The notes under the pieces: generated by a model
Told to the model about the DNA's origin: nothing
The model's input: only the letters and a program-made list of their open reading frames with translations
Databases searched by the model: none
Assembly (NCBI GenBank): GCA_020725195.1
Contig: DYFL01000007.1
Location: forward strand, 15,058 to 54,034
Direction: 5' to 3'
Source: Hydrogenophilus sp.
Lineage (GTDB): Bacteria; Pseudomonadota; Gammaproteobacteria; Burkholderiales; Thiobacillaceae
Length of the DNA: 38,977 nucleotides
Made by a program: the position numbers and the translations under genes
Shown: piece after piece, positions 7,532-15,732 of the stretch
How the letters are laid out: every line of letters begins with the position of its first letter
Position numbering within the stretch: position 1 is the stretch's first letter

Positions 7532-7546
7532 TGGCACGGGGATTGC
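7532..7546 (+). promoter_or_regulatory. Sigma-54 promoter of the flgBCDEFG operon
   Basis: TGGCAC (7532-7537), five bases, then TTGC (7543-7546): a full match to the -24/-12 sigma-54 consensus with correct GG-to-GC spacing. Transcription would start near 7558, just upstream of the AAGGAGAT ribosome site for flgB. Sigma-54 control of rod and hook genes, through an FleQ/FlrC-type enhancer-binding protein, is established in polar-flagellated gammaproteobacteria. The activator is not in this window. Confidence 0.88.
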
Positions 7547-7574
7547 TCCAGTCGACGCACAAGGAGATCGCGCC

Positions 7575-7979
7575 ATGCTGGACAGAATCGACAAGGAGCT
7601 CGCCTTCGTGCGAACCGCCCTGAACCTGAGGGCGCAGCGGCAGGAGGTGCTGGCGGCCAACATCGCCAATGCGGACACCCCCCACTACAAGGCCCGGGAC
7701 ATCGACTTCGCGGCGGCCCTCCGGTCGGCCATGGGCGCGGCCGGCGGCCCCCTGGATCTGGCCCGCACCTCGCCGCGCCACCTGGACGGCGCCGGGGGCG
7801 CGGTGCAGGCGGCGCTCAAGTACCGCGGCGCCGTGCAGCCCAGCCTGGACGGCAACACCGTCGATCCCGACATCGAGCGCGCCCACTTCTCCGAGAACGT
7901 GATCCACTACCAGTTCCTCCTGGAACGCGCCCGGGGCACGTTCGGCAGCATGGCCAAGGCGCTCGAGGCGGTGCGCTGA
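7575..7979 (+). CDS. flgB: Flagellar basal-body rod protein FlgB
   Basis: A 134-residue proximal rod protein, exported through the flagellar type III system without a cleaved signal. The N-terminal heptad region holds the rod/hook-family motif [17 protein letters not shown] near residues 27-43, and the C terminus [12 protein letters not shown] is typical of FlgB. AAGGAGAT seven bases upstream of the ATG at 7575 fixes the start. First gene of the operon; its stop overlaps the flgC start (TGATG). Confidence 0.95.
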   Translation: MLDRIDKELAFVRTALNLRAQRQEVLAANIANADTPHYKARDIDFAAALRSAMGAAGGPLDLARTSPRHLDGAGGAVQAALKYRGAVQPSLDGNTVDPDIERAHFSENVIHYQFLLERARGTFGSMAKALEAVR

Positions 7980-8392
7980 TGAGCATGCTCGGCGTCTTCC
8001 ACATCTCCGCCTCGGCGCTCACCGCGCAGTCCATGCGGCTCAACGCCGTGGCCAGCAACCTGGCCAACGCCGATTCCGCGCACACCTCCGCGGGTGAGGC
8101 CTACAAGGCCAGGCAGGTCGTGTTCCAGGCCGTCCCCGTCGTGCCCGGATCGCCGCTCGCCCAGGGCGTGCGCGTCAAGCAGGTCATCGAGGACCCGGCG
8201 CCGCCGCGCCTGGTCTACGACCCCACGCATCCCCTGGCCGACGCCAAGGGCTACGTGGCCTATCCGAACGTGGACGTGGTGGAGGAGATGGTCAACATGA
8301 TCTCCGCCTCGCGTTCCTACCAGACCAACGCCGAGGTCATGTCCACGGCGAAGGACCTCATGCAGCGCACCCTGGCGCTGCTGCAATCGTAG
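7979..8392 (+). CDS. flgC: Flagellar basal-body rod protein FlgC
   Basis: A 137-residue proximal rod protein. It shows the family N-terminal motif [12 protein letters not shown] and the C-terminal signature [21 protein letters not shown] followed by [11 protein letters not shown], both very close to FlgC of other gammaproteobacteria. The ATG shares one base with the flgB stop, so the two are probably translationally coupled. Confidence 0.96.
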   Translation: MSMLGVFHISASALTAQSMRLNAVASNLANADSAHTSAGEAYKARQVVFQAVPVVPGSPLAQGVRVKQVIEDPAPPRLVYDPTHPLADAKGYVAYPNVDVVEEMVNMISASRSYQTNAEVMSTAKDLMQRTLALLQS

Positions 8393-8405
8393 GGGGATCT
8401 GAGCC

Positions 8406-9083
8406 ATGGGCATTACCGCCACCCAGAACGACCAAAGCGCCCTGCTGGCCTCGCTCAACGGCACCAGTGGCAGCACGGCCGCCAAGAGCAATGCGGCCGA
8501 GATGGAGGACCGCTTCCTCAAGCTCCTGGTGACCCAGCTCAGGAACCAGGACCCCATGAACCCCATGGAGAACGCCGAGCTCACCACCCAGCTCGCCCAG
8601 ATGTCCACGGTGGAGGGGATCAACAAGCTCAACGCCAGCCTGGAGACGCTGCTCGCCGGCTTCCAGTCGAGCCAGACCATGCAAGCGGCCTCGCTCATCG
8701 GCCGCCAGGTGCTGGTGGAGGGCGACGGCATCGACCTGAACCGCGGCCTGGGCGTGGCCGCCCTGGAGCTCGCGGGCCCGGCCGACAAGGTGACGGTCCG
8801 TATCCTCAACGACTACGGCCAGGAGGTGCGCAGCCTCGACCTCGGCCGCCAGTCCGCCGGGATGGTGCAGTTCGTCTGGGACGGCAAGGGCAACACCGGC
8901 CAGGCCGTGGCCGACGGCAGCTACTGGTACACCGTCGAGGCCGAGCGGGCCGGGACCTACGTCGATGCCACCCCGCTGGCGGTGACGGGCGTGCGCAGCG
9001 TCCTGCTCACGAACGGCGGCGTCGAGCTGGATACCGCCGGCCTGGGGCCGCGCCAGCTCTCGCAGGTGCGGCAGATCTTCTAG
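8406..9083 (+). CDS. flgD: Flagellar hook assembly (capping/scaffold) protein FlgD
   Basis: A 225-residue protein that caps the growing hook and lets FlgE subunits polymerise. Residues 35-75 carry the conserved FlgD N-terminal region (FLKLLVTQLRNQDPMNPMEN, followed by TTQLAQMSTVEGINKLN). The C-terminal half fits the FlgD Tudor/FnIII-like fold, with the WDGKGNTGQAVADGSYWY turn. It follows flgC by 13 bp and precedes a strong hairpin. Confidence 0.95.
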   Translation: MGITATQNDQSALLASLNGTSGSTAAKSNAAEMEDRFLKLLVTQLRNQDPMNPMENAELTTQLAQMSTVEGINKLNASLETLLAGFQSSQTMQAASLIGRQVLVEGDGIDLNRGLGVAALELAGPADKVTVRILNDYGQEVRSLDLGRQSAGMVQFVWDGKGNTGQAVADGSYWYTVEAERAGTYVDATPLAVTGVRSVLLTNGGVELDTAGLGPRQLSQVRQIF

Positions 9084-9108
9084 CCCTCGCCCGCATGGCG
9101 GGCGAGGG
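9084..9108 (+). other. Perfect hairpin between flgD and flgE
   Basis: An 11-bp perfect stem, CCCTCGCCCGC and GCGGGCGAGGG, with a 3-base loop, begins directly after the flgD stop. It lacks a T-tract, so it is better read as an mRNA processing or stability element than as a full terminator. It may help flgE, the most abundant product of the operon, to be expressed independently. Confidence 0.5.
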
Positions 9109-9156
9109 GGGGCGGTGAGTCGTTGACGCGAATATGCATTTGATGGAGGAAGACAA

Positions 9157-10443
9157 ATGAGTTTCCAGCAGGGTTTGAGCGGCCTGGCCGCGGCGTCCAA
9201 GAACCTCGACGTGCTCGGCAACAACATCGCCAACGTCGGCACCGTCGGCTTCAAGTCCAGCCGCGCCGAGTTCGCCGACGTCTACGCCAACTCGCTCTAT
9301 GGTTCCGGCGGCGTGCAGATCGGCATCGGCACCCAGATCGTGAAGGTCGCCCAGCAGTTCACCCAGGGCAACATCTCGCTGACCAACAACCCGCTCGACG
9401 TGGCCATCAACGGCGACGGCTTCTTCCGGCTCAACGACAACGGCGCCGTCCTCTACAGCCGCAACGGCCAGTTCCACCTGGACAAGGACGGCTACCTGAT
9501 CAACAACACCGGCCTCAACGTCATGGGCTACACCAGCCTGACCCTGGACTTGAACAACAACGTCGTCGGCGCCGCCAACCTGGGCAACATCCGCATCGAC
9601 CTGAACGACCTGCAGCCCCAGCCGACCACCACCCATGCCGCGGTGCTGAACCTGGACGCCACCAGCGTCCCGCCGACGGCCGCCTTCGTCCCGTGGGACG
9701 CCACGACCTACAACTTCTCGACCACCACCACCGTCTACGACAGCCTGGGCACGGCCCACTCGCTGACGCTCTACTATGCCAAGCAGGCGGCGCCCACCGT
9801 GAACACCTGGGACGTCTACGGCTATCTCGACGGCTACGATCCGACCATGACGAACCCGGCCACGAACCAGCTCGACATGAACGGCGCCGCCGCCGGCGTC
9901 GCCCACACCCTCCAGTTCGACAACGCCGGCACCCTGGTGACCGCCACGGCCAACACCACCAACGCGCCCTATACGATACCGCCCGCCGGCAGCACCCAGG
10001 ACCTGACGATCGCCTTCAGCTTCGCGGGCTCCACCCAGTACGCCGGCGAGTCCGGCCTGACCGCGCTGTCCCAGGACGGCTTCGCCCGGGGCCGTGTGGT
10101 CGGGGTGAGCATCGACGAGAGCGGGGTCATCTCCGGGCGCTACACCAACGGCCTCACCCGGCCGCTGCAGCAGCTGGTGATCGCCAACTTCCGCAACCCC
10201 AACGCCCTGGTGACCCTGGGCAACAACACCTGGGCCGCCAACAGCGAGACCGGCACCGAGATCCTCAACACCCCCGGCCAGGGCATCGCCGGGGTGGTGC
10301 AGGCCGGCTCCACGGAGGACGCCAACGTCGACCTCACCCAGGAGCTGGTCAACCTCATCGTCGCCCAGCGCCTCTACCAGGCCAACGCCCAGACCATCCG
10401 GGCCCAGGACCAGATCCTGCAGACCCTGGTGAACCTGCGCTAA
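9157..10443 (+). CDS. flgE: Flagellar hook protein FlgE
   Basis: A 428-residue hook subunit. The N terminus has the rod/hook signature LGNNIANVGTVGFKSSRAEF. The D1 region has DVAINGDGFFRL near residue 83, and the C terminus ends in NLIVAQRLYQANAQTI with a terminal helical zone needed for packing. The middle (about residues 140-310) is a Thr/Asn/Ala-rich D2-like domain with FSTTTTVYDSLGTAH, usual for FlgE. TGGAGGAAG lies about eight bases before the ATG. Size is in the normal range (400-430). Confidence 0.96.
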   Translation: MSFQQGLSGLAAASKNLDVLGNNIANVGTVGFKSSRAEFADVYANSLYGSGGVQIGIGTQIVKVAQQFTQGNISLTNNPLDVAINGDGFFRLNDNGAVLYSRNGQFHLDKDGYLINNTGLNVMGYTSLTLDLNNNVVGAANLGNIRIDLNDLQPQPTTTHAAVLNLDATSVPPTAAFVPWDATTYNFSTTTTVYDSLGTAHSLTLYYAKQAAPTVNTWDVYGYLDGYDPTMTNPATNQLDMNGAAAGVAHTLQFDNAGTLVTATANTTNAPYTIPPAGSTQDLTIAFSFAGSTQYAGESGLTALSQDGFARGRVVGVSIDESGVISGRYTNGLTRPLQQLVIANFRNPNALVTLGNNTWAANSETGTEILNTPGQGIAGVVQAGSTEDANVDLTQELVNLIVAQRLYQANAQTIRAQDQILQTLVNLR

Positions 10444-10446
10444 CGA

Positions 10447-10575
10447 GTAGGGCGGGTGATCCTCGCCCGCCGGATGCGGCGGCTGCAAAGCAGCCGCCCT
10501 ACACGAGCGGGTAGGGCGGGTGGTATCCACCCGCCGGCAAGCGAGTAGGGCGGGTGGCATCCACCCGCCGGCAAG
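10447..10575. repeat. Cluster of REP-like palindromic elements inside the flg operon
   Basis: Three direct units begin with GTAGGGCGGGTG at 10447, 10511 and 10545. Each contains an internal palindrome (CGGGTGG...CCACCCG in the last two) and ends in CCGCCGG. The second and third units are 34 bp apart and nearly identical. A fourth, inverted unit ends in GCCCTAC at about 10502 and has a GGCTGC/GCAGCC stem, so the first and fourth face each other like a REPIN pair. This is the only place in the window where the unit is seen. Confidence 0.8.
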
Positions 10576-10614
10576 GCGGCTAGGCATAGCTGCCCCATGG
10601 GAGAAGGGGAGCGG

Positions 10615-11346
10615 ATGGATCGAGTCATCTACATCGCCATGACGGGCGCCAAGCAGGCGACGCTGCAGCATGCGGCGGTGGCGAACAACCTGGCCAACGT
10701 CTCCACCCACGGCTTCAAGGCCGAGCACAACGTCTTCCGGGCCCTTCCGGTGGTGGGCGAGGGGGCCAAGACCCGCGCCTTCGTGGCCGCGACCACCCCG
10801 GGCACCGACTTGAGCCCCGGCGGCATCCAGCAGACCGGCCGCGAGCTGGACGTCGCGGTGCGGGGCGCCGGCTGGATCGCCGTGCAGACCCCGGACGGAA
10901 CCGAGGCCTATACCCGCGCCGGCCAGCTCCAGATCGGCCCCAACGGGCAGCTGCAGACGGCCATCGGCCTCAACGTCCTGGGCGACGGCGGCCCCATCGC
11001 CGTACCGCCCGACCAGGAGATCGCCATCGGCAAGGACGGCACGGTCTCCACCATCCTGCCCGGGCAGCCCGCGGTGGCCGGGGCCGGGCGCATCAAGCTG
11101 GTCAACCCGCCGGCGGCCGAGCTGGTGCGCGGCGAGGACGGCCTGTTCCGCCTGAAGAGCGGCCAGCCCGCCCCGGCCGATGCCGCCGTCACCCTGGTCA
11201 CCGGGGCCCTGGAGATGAGCAACGTGAACCCGGCCAAGACGCTGGTGGACATGATCGAGCTCGCCCGCCAGTTCGAGATGCAGCTGCGCGTGCTGCGCAG
11301 CGCCGAGGAAAACGACCGCAGCGCCACCAAGGTGCTGGCCTCCTGA
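10615..11346 (+). CDS. flgF: Flagellar basal-body rod protein FlgF
   Basis: A 243-residue distal-rod protein. It begins MDRVIYIAMTGAKQ, a typical FlgF start, and has [17 protein letters not shown], then DVAVRGAGWIAVQTPDG, and a C-terminal GALEMSNVNPAKTLVDMI. I prefer the ATG at 10615 because AGGGGAG lies four to ten bases upstream and because FlgF proteins start at this point; an upstream in-frame ATG at 10597 would add six atypical residues. It is separated from flgE by the REP cluster. Confidence 0.94.
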   Translation: MDRVIYIAMTGAKQATLQHAAVANNLANVSTHGFKAEHNVFRALPVVGEGAKTRAFVAATTPGTDLSPGGIQQTGRELDVAVRGAGWIAVQTPDGTEAYTRAGQLQIGPNGQLQTAIGLNVLGDGGPIAVPPDQEIAIGKDGTVSTILPGQPAVAGAGRIKLVNPPAAELVRGEDGLFRLKSGQPAPADAAVTLVTGALEMSNVNPAKTLVDMIELARQFEMQLRVLRSAEENDRSATKVLAS

Positions 11347-11410
11347 CGGTCATGACGACGGACCGTCTCCCTCACCCCGACCCCCTCCCGCTCGCGGGGG
11401 AGGGGCCTGA

Positions 11411-11430
11411 GGCGCCGCCTGAGCGGCGCC
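11411..11430 (+). other. Perfect hairpin between flgF and flgG
   Basis: GGCGCCGC and GCGGCGCC form an 8-bp stem with a 4-base loop, 22 bases upstream of the flgG start and just before its AAGGAG ribosome site (11437-11442). A looser C-rich/G-rich hairpin (about 11387-11405) precedes it. No T-tract; possible mRNA stability or processing element. Confidence 0.4.
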
Positions 11431-11452
11431 GCATCCAAGGAGTAGACCAACC

Positions 11453-12235
11453 ATGATGCGCTCCCTGCACATCGCCCGCACCGGCCTGGACGCCCAGCAG
11501 ACCCAGCTGGACGTCATCTCCAACAACCTGGCCAACGTGAGCACCACGGGCTACAAGAAATCCCGGGCCGTGTTCGAGGACCTGCTCTACCAGGTCATCC
11601 GCCAGCCCGGCGCCCAGTCCTCGCAGCAGACCCAGCTGCCCAGCGGCCTGCAGATCGGTCTCGGCGTGCAGACCGTGGCCACGGAGCGCATCTTCAACCA
11701 GGGCAACCTGCAGGCGACCGGCAATTCGCTCGACGTCGCCATCAACGGCCGCGGCTTCTTCCAGATCCTCATGCCCGACGGCACCACCACCTACACCCGC
11801 GACGGCTCCTTCCAGGTGGACAGCCAGGGCCAGCTGGTGACGGCCAGCGGCTACCCGGTGCAGCCCAACATCACCATCCCCCAGGACGCCATCACCATCG
11901 CCATCGGCCGCGACGGCACCGTCTCGGTCACCCAGCCGGGCGCGGTCACCCCCAACGTCCTCGGCCAGATCCAGCTGGCCAGCTTCGTGAATCCGGCCGG
12001 CCTGCAGAGCCTGGGCGAGAACCTCTTCGCCGAGACCGCGGCCTCCGGCCCGCCCCAGGCCAACATCCCGGGCACCAACGGCCTGGGCCTGCTCAACCAG
12101 GCCATGGTCGAGACCTCCAACGTCAACGTCGCCGAGGAGCTGGTTAACATGATCGTCGCCCAGCGGGCCTACGAGCTCAATTCCCGGGCGATCTCCACCT
12201 CCGACCAGATGCTGCAGCGGCTGACGCAGATATAA
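11453..12235 (+). CDS. flgG: Flagellar basal-body distal rod protein FlgG
   Basis: A 260-residue distal-rod protein. The start ([16 protein letters not shown]) and [20 protein letters not shown] are classic Flg[13 protein letters not shown] is at about residue 96, and the C terminus has [18 protein letters not shown] and ends in a heptad-rich tail. Length agrees with the usual 260-262. It is the last flagellar gene in the cluster: flgH, flgI and flgJ, which usually follow, are replaced by a minus-strand gene. Confidence 0.97.
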   Translation: MMRSLHIARTGLDAQQTQLDVISNNLANVSTTGYKKSRAVFEDLLYQVIRQPGAQSSQQTQLPSGLQIGLGVQTVATERIFNQGNLQATGNSLDVAINGRGFFQILMPDGTTTYTRDGSFQVDSQGQLVTASGYPVQPNITIPQDAITIAIGRDGTVSVTQPGAVTPNVLGQIQLASFVNPAGLQSLGENLFAETAASGPPQANIPGTNGLGLLNQAMVETSNVNVAEELVNMIVAQRAYELNSRAISTSDQMLQRLTQI

Positions 12236-12251
12236 GGGCCGGGTCCCGGTC

Positions 12252-12272
12252 CCTTCCCCCTCAGGGGGAAGG
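12252..12272. terminator. Hairpin at the end of the flg operon, shared with the convergent gene
   Basis: CCTTCCCCC and GGGGGAAGG make a perfect 9-bp stem with a TCA loop, between the flgG stop and the minus-strand stop at 12275-12273. No T-tract on either side, so termination efficiency is uncertain, but location and symmetry suggest a bidirectional terminator. Confidence 0.5.
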
Positions 12273-12902
12273 CTAGCGCCTCCGGGCCAGGGCCTGCAGC
12301 TCGGCCGCCTCCGCCGCGCTCAGGGAGCGCCCCGGCCAGGGCAGCAGCCCGGGCACGCGGCGGCGGTAGCGCGCATAGGCCTCGCCGTACATCGCCTCCA
12401 GTTTCCTTTCCTCCAGGCGGCTGCCGATCAGCACGTAGACGGTCACCGCCACGGCCGTCGCCAGCCAGGCGGCATTCAGGTCGCGCGTCCAGAGCAAGAG
12501 CAGGCCCATGGCATACCAGGGATGGCGCACGTGCCGGTGCAGGGGCGAGAGGGTCAGCGCCTCCCGGTCCCCGCCCTCGCCGGTGCGCCACTGGCGCAGG
12601 CCGAGGAACTCGGCGCCGTCGTACCACCTGAGGCTCCACAGGAAGCCCGCCGCCACCGCCGCGGCGACGGGCCAGGCGATCCACGCCGGCCAGGTCCAGA
12701 GCGGCTCGCCCTGGTAGCGCAGGGTCAGCCACAGGGGCGGCAGCAGGAGGATCAGCGCGAGCAGGTTGAACCCCAGGCGGTAGGCCGGCATCGCCTGCGG
12801 CCAGCTCGCCGCCACCCGCTGCTTCAGCCCCGTGCCGGCGAGCCAGGAATGCAGGGCGCCGTAGGCGGCCCAGGCGAAGATGACGAGGGCGAGGTCGGTC
12901 AT
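12273..12902 (-). CDS. Integral membrane protein, NnrU / isoprenylcysteine-methyltransferase-like family
   Basis: A 209-residue protein with four to five hydrophobic segments. The C-terminal half carries the pattern of the membrane ICMT/phospholipid-methyltransferase superfamily: HRHVRHPWYAMGLLLLW near residues 123-139, then EERKLEAMYGEAYARYRR. In that superfamily these two motifs bind S-adenosylmethionine. The substrate cannot be inferred. Related proteins are annotated as NnrU, methanethiol S-methyltransferase or phospholipid methyltransferase. It is convergent with the flagellar operon and has no functional link visible there. Confidence 0.7.
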   Translation of the reverse strand: MTDLALVIFAWAAYGALHSWLAGTGLKQRVAASWPQAMPAYRLGFNLLALILLLPPLWLTLRYQGEPLWTWPAWIAWPVAAAVAAGFLWSLRWYDGAEFLGLRQWRTGEGGDREALTLSPLHRHVRHPWYAMGLLLLWTRDLNAAWLATAVAVTVYVLIGSRLEERKLEAMYGEAYARYRRRVPGLLPWPGRSLSAAEAAELQALARRR

Positions 12903-13139
12903 GGTCGTCCCCGCCTCGCGGGCGGGCGCAGCGGTGGGTTCATGTCGGTCCGGCAGCGGGTTCGCGGTCGGTCATGTTACACCGGGCCTCGCCCAGGCCC
13001 ATATCGATCCGAGGCGTAAGCACCCGGCGGGGGATGTCCAACCCCGCTCTCCCACCCCGGGCCCGGCGGCCTTGCCCCGCGTCAACGAGGTCGTCGGCCG
13101 AAGGCGGTAAGATAGCCGCTGGTGTGAGACAGGCTCGGC

Positions 13140-13577
13140 ATGGAAAGACGGGATTACAGCCACGAGGTGCGCAAGCACAATTCGCTCGCCCTGCGTCTGC
13201 TCTACGCCGGGCTGGGGACCCTGTTCGTCGCGCTGGGCGTGGCGGGCATCTTCCTGCCGGTGCTGCCGACCACGCCCTTCCTGCTGCTCGCCGCCGGCTG
13301 CTACGCGCGCTCCTCCAGCCGCATCTACAACTGGCTGCTGAACCACTCCGTGCTCGGCCCCGTCATCCTGGAATGGCGCTGCTACCGCAGCATGCCCTAC
13401 CGCGCCAAGCTCACCGCACTGGCGCTCATCGCCTTGAGCTTCACCGTCTCCATCGTGTTCTTCGTGCCCTACTGGCAGGCCCGGCTGGCCATGGCGGTCT
13501 CGGGCCTGGGGCTCGCGATCTGGATCTACCGCATCCCCTCGCGCGACGACCCGCGCCGCCGCCCCGCGGACCGCTGA
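13140..13577 (+). CDS. YbaN-family inner-membrane protein (DUF454)
   Basis: A 145-residue protein with three transmembrane segments. It has the hallmark of the DUF454/YbaN family: GIFLPVLPTTPFLLLAAGCYARSS across residues 37-60, then a cytoplasmic loop with WLLNHSVLGPVILEW. The molecular function of the family is unknown. Its stop TGA abuts the stop of the convergent protease gene (TGATCA). The upstream 237 bp (12903-13139) hold no further gene. Confidence 0.88.
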   Translation: MERRDYSHEVRKHNSLALRLLYAGLGTLFVALGVAGIFLPVLPTTPFLLLAAGCYARSSSRIYNWLLNHSVLGPVILEWRCYRSMPYRAKLTALALIALSFTVSIVFFVPYWQARLAMAVSGLGLAIWIYRIPSRDDPRRRPADR

Positions 13578-14099
13578 TCACCCCCCTTCGTGGGAGATCA
13601 CCAGGGTCCCGTCCGCCTGTCTCAGGCTGAAGCGCCCCAGCACGTTCATGCCCAGCAGGGGCTGACCCTCCAGTCTGGGCATGACCGCCACCGAGACCCC
13701 CGAGAGCCGGTAGGCGCCGAAGGCGATCTCCGCGTCCCGGGCGATGCAGCCGCGCACGGTGCCGTTGGCGGTTTGGAACTCGGCGGATTGGCTGCAGCGC
13801 AGGCCCGCGCGCTCGGCCAGCTCGGCCGGCACGCTCGCCATGCTCGCCCCGGTGTCCACCAGGAAGGTGACGGGGTGGCCGTTGAGGCTGCCCTGCAGGT
13901 GATAGTGCCCGTCCAGGTGGCGGTTCAGGGTGACGCCGTGGGCGCCGACCACCTGCAGCTCGGGGCGGGCGATCTGGCGGTAGGCGATATGGCCGGCGAC
14001 CGCGACGGACAGGGCCAGGCCCAGCCAGATGAAGGGTCGGCCGAAGAGCCTTGCCGGGTCCGGCGGCCCGGCCGGGCCGGGTGCGTCCCTTCGATTCAT
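13578..14099 (-). CDS. Retropepsin-like aspartic protease, membrane-anchored (TIGR02281 type)
   Basis: A 173-residue protein with one N-terminal transmembrane helix (about residues 24-42) and a periplasmic clan AA aspartic-protease domain. The catalytic triplet is in FLVDTGASMASVP near residue 85, and the second signature LLGMNVLGRF is near residue 152. As in retroviral proteases, one active-site aspartate per chain implies a homodimer. Bacterial members of this type are common in proteobacteria, with unknown substrates. Confidence 0.88.
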   Translation of the reverse strand: MNRRDAPGPAGPPDPARLFGRPFIWLGLALSVAVAGHIAYRQIARPELQVVGAHGVTLNRHLDGHYHLQGSLNGHPVTFLVDTGASMASVPAELAERAGLRCSQSAEFQTANGTVRGCIARDAEIAFGAYRLSGVSVAVMPRLEGQPLLGMNVLGRFSLRQADGTLVISHEGG

Positions 14100-14409
14100 T
14101 GCGCCTCGGCCGTAGTGGTTCGAATGTCCCGTTGCATCGCCTTCGATCTCCTATCGACAATATCCACCCGGACAGGCCGGGTCTTCCCCTGCCGGTCATG
14201 GTATTTCGAGGTCCCGGCAGCCCCCGGGTTCCGCAGTGGACGCGGCATTCTGGCATGGAATGCGGCGCGGCCGCGTCGACGGCATGTCACCCGGCGCCGC
14301 CCCAGCCTATAGTGTTTCTGAAGCTATCCAGCGATTGCCGTCTGACGGTCCGCCCCGGTGCAGTCCGACGGCCGGCAAGGGGCTGGCAACATCGAGAGGA
14401 GACGGGAAC
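14100..14409. other. Intergenic region upstream of soxXA
   Basis: About 310 bp between the divergently transcribed protease gene and soxXA. No coding segment is convincing. A TATAGT at 14308-14313 could be a -10 box for soxXA, with a poor -35 about 17 bp upstream (TGTCAC). The soxXA ribosome site AGAGGAG lies just before 14402. No clear operator was found. Confidence 0.3.
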
Positions 14410-15663
14410 ATGTCTGGAACAGCACGCTGCAGGAGGCCCACCGCGGCCGCCGCTATCGCCCTGGCTGCCTCCTGCCTGGCCGCGGGGGCCATGGCGGCGG
14501 GCAAGGCCGTCCCCCTGGAGATGGAGAAGTCCGCCTCCGCGGTGCCCTGGACCCGCTATGCCGACTGGCCCAAGACTGACTGGAAGGAATACAACACCCT
14601 GACGGCCCTGGTGTCGCCGCCCTATGCGCCGCCGCCCAGGCTCGAAGGGCCCGTCACCGGCGACCCCAGGAACGGCGAGAGGCTCTCCTTCGACCGCGCC
14701 CGCGGCGGCAGCTGCGTGGCCTGCCACGTCATGGGCCCCACCACGCCCAGCATGCCCGGCAGCGTCGGCCCGGACCTGTCCACCATCGGCACCTGGGGGC
14801 GCAGCGACGAGTGGCTGTACAACTACGTCCACGACCCGCGCAGCGTCAACCCCCACAGCGTCATGCCGCCCTGGGGGGCGCACAAGCTCTTCAGCGAGGC
14901 GGAGATCCGGGACATCGTCGCCTTCATGAAGACGCTCAGGGAGCCGGCCGGGTTCAAGGACGAGCTGGAGAACCCGGCCACGCGCCCCGTGCCCGTGGAG
15001 ACCCGGGACAACCTCGATCCCTTCGTCAACAACGCCATGGAGGCCGTCGAGCAGGGCAAGGCCCTCTACGCGCGCAAGGGCCCCGCGGGCAAGTCCTGCG
15101 CCAGCTGCCATGCCAGGCCCGAGAGGCTGTTCCAGGGTTGGGCGGCCACCATGCCGCGCTACGAGCCCCGGATGAAGAAGGTCCTCGGCGTCGAGGAGTT
15201 CGTCACCCGGCACGCCCGCGCCACGACCGGCGACGACTTCCTCATGCAGGGCGCCGAGAACACCGTGCTCGCCATCTACCTCAGGCACCTGGCCAACGGC
15301 GCGCCGATCAGGGTGGACACCAAGGCGCCCGGCGCGAAGGAGGCCAACGCCCGCGGCCAGGCGATGTTCGAGCGCAAGATCGGCCAGCTGCACTTCTCCT
15401 GCAACGACTGCCACAGCGCCGGGGCGAACAAGTGGATCCGCGGCCAGTGGCTCACCGGCCAGATCGGCCAGGTGGCCCACTTCCCGACCTGGCGCACCAG
15501 CCGCGGCGAGATCTGGGACCTGCGCCGGCGCTTCCAGTGGTGCGGCGTGGCCATCCGCGCCAACGAGCTGCCGCCGGACGCCCCCGAGTACGGCGACCTG
15601 GAGCTCGCGCTCACCGCGGTCAACAACGGCCAGAAGCTGAGCGTGCCGGGCATCCGGCACTGA
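14410..15663 (+). CDS. soxXA: Fused tri-haem sulfur-oxidation cytochrome SoxX-SoxA
   Basis: A 417-residue periplasmic c-type cytochrome with a Sec signal peptide (about residues 1-30). Residues 80-178 are a SoxX-type mono-haem domain: CVACH at 102-106, SVGPDLSTIG, and a probable Met ligand in VMPPWG (152). Residues 200-417 are a SoxA-type domain with CASCH at 230-234 and CNDCH at 331-335. Cys378 in FQWCGVAIRANELPPDAPEYG matches the conserved SoxA cysteine that ligates the catalytic haem as a persulfide. In the Sox pathway this complex joins thiosulfate to SoxY. SoxX and SoxA are usually separate polypeptides; here they are one, with no frameshift visible. No soxY, soxZ, soxB or soxCD is in the window. 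Confidence 0.93.
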   Translation: MSGTARCRRPTAAAAIALAASCLAAGAMAAGKAVPLEMEKSASAVPWTRYADWPKTDWKEYNTLTALVSPPYAPPPRLEGPVTGDPRNGERLSFDRARGGSCVACHVMGPTTPSMPGSVGPDLSTIGTWGRSDEWLYNYVHDPRSVNPHSVMPPWGAHKLFSEAEIRDIVAFMKTLREPAGFKDELENPATRPVPVETRDNLDPFVNNAMEAVEQGKALYARKGPAGKSCASCHARPERLFQGWAATMPRYEPRMKKVLGVEEFVTRHARATTGDDFLMQGAENTVLAIYLRHLANGAPIRVDTKAPGAKEANARGQAMFERKIGQLHFSCNDCHSAGANKWIRGQWLTGQIGQVAHFPTWRTSRGEIWDLRRRFQWCGVAIRANELPPDAPEYGDLELALTAVNNGQKLSVPGIRH

Positions 15664-15676
15664 GCCGGGCCCGTAA

Positions 15677-15711
15677 CGCAAAAGCCGCCGGCGGGTCCGG
15701 CGGCTTTTGCG
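15677..15711. terminator. Strong bidirectional terminator between soxXA and fnr
   Basis: A perfect 15-bp stem (CGCAAAAGCCGCCGG pairing with its complement) closes a 5-base loop. The stem itself has AAAA on one side and TTTT on the other, giving a U-tract in both directions. It lies between the convergent soxXA and ferredoxin reductase genes. Confidence 0.85.
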
Positions 15712-15732
15712 CATTCGCAGCTGCGCGATCCG

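Noticed and set aside
10447-10575. CRISPR array (repeats in a short cluster)
   Set aside because: The units are palindromic REP-like elements with almost no spacer and mixed orientation, and there are no cas genes.
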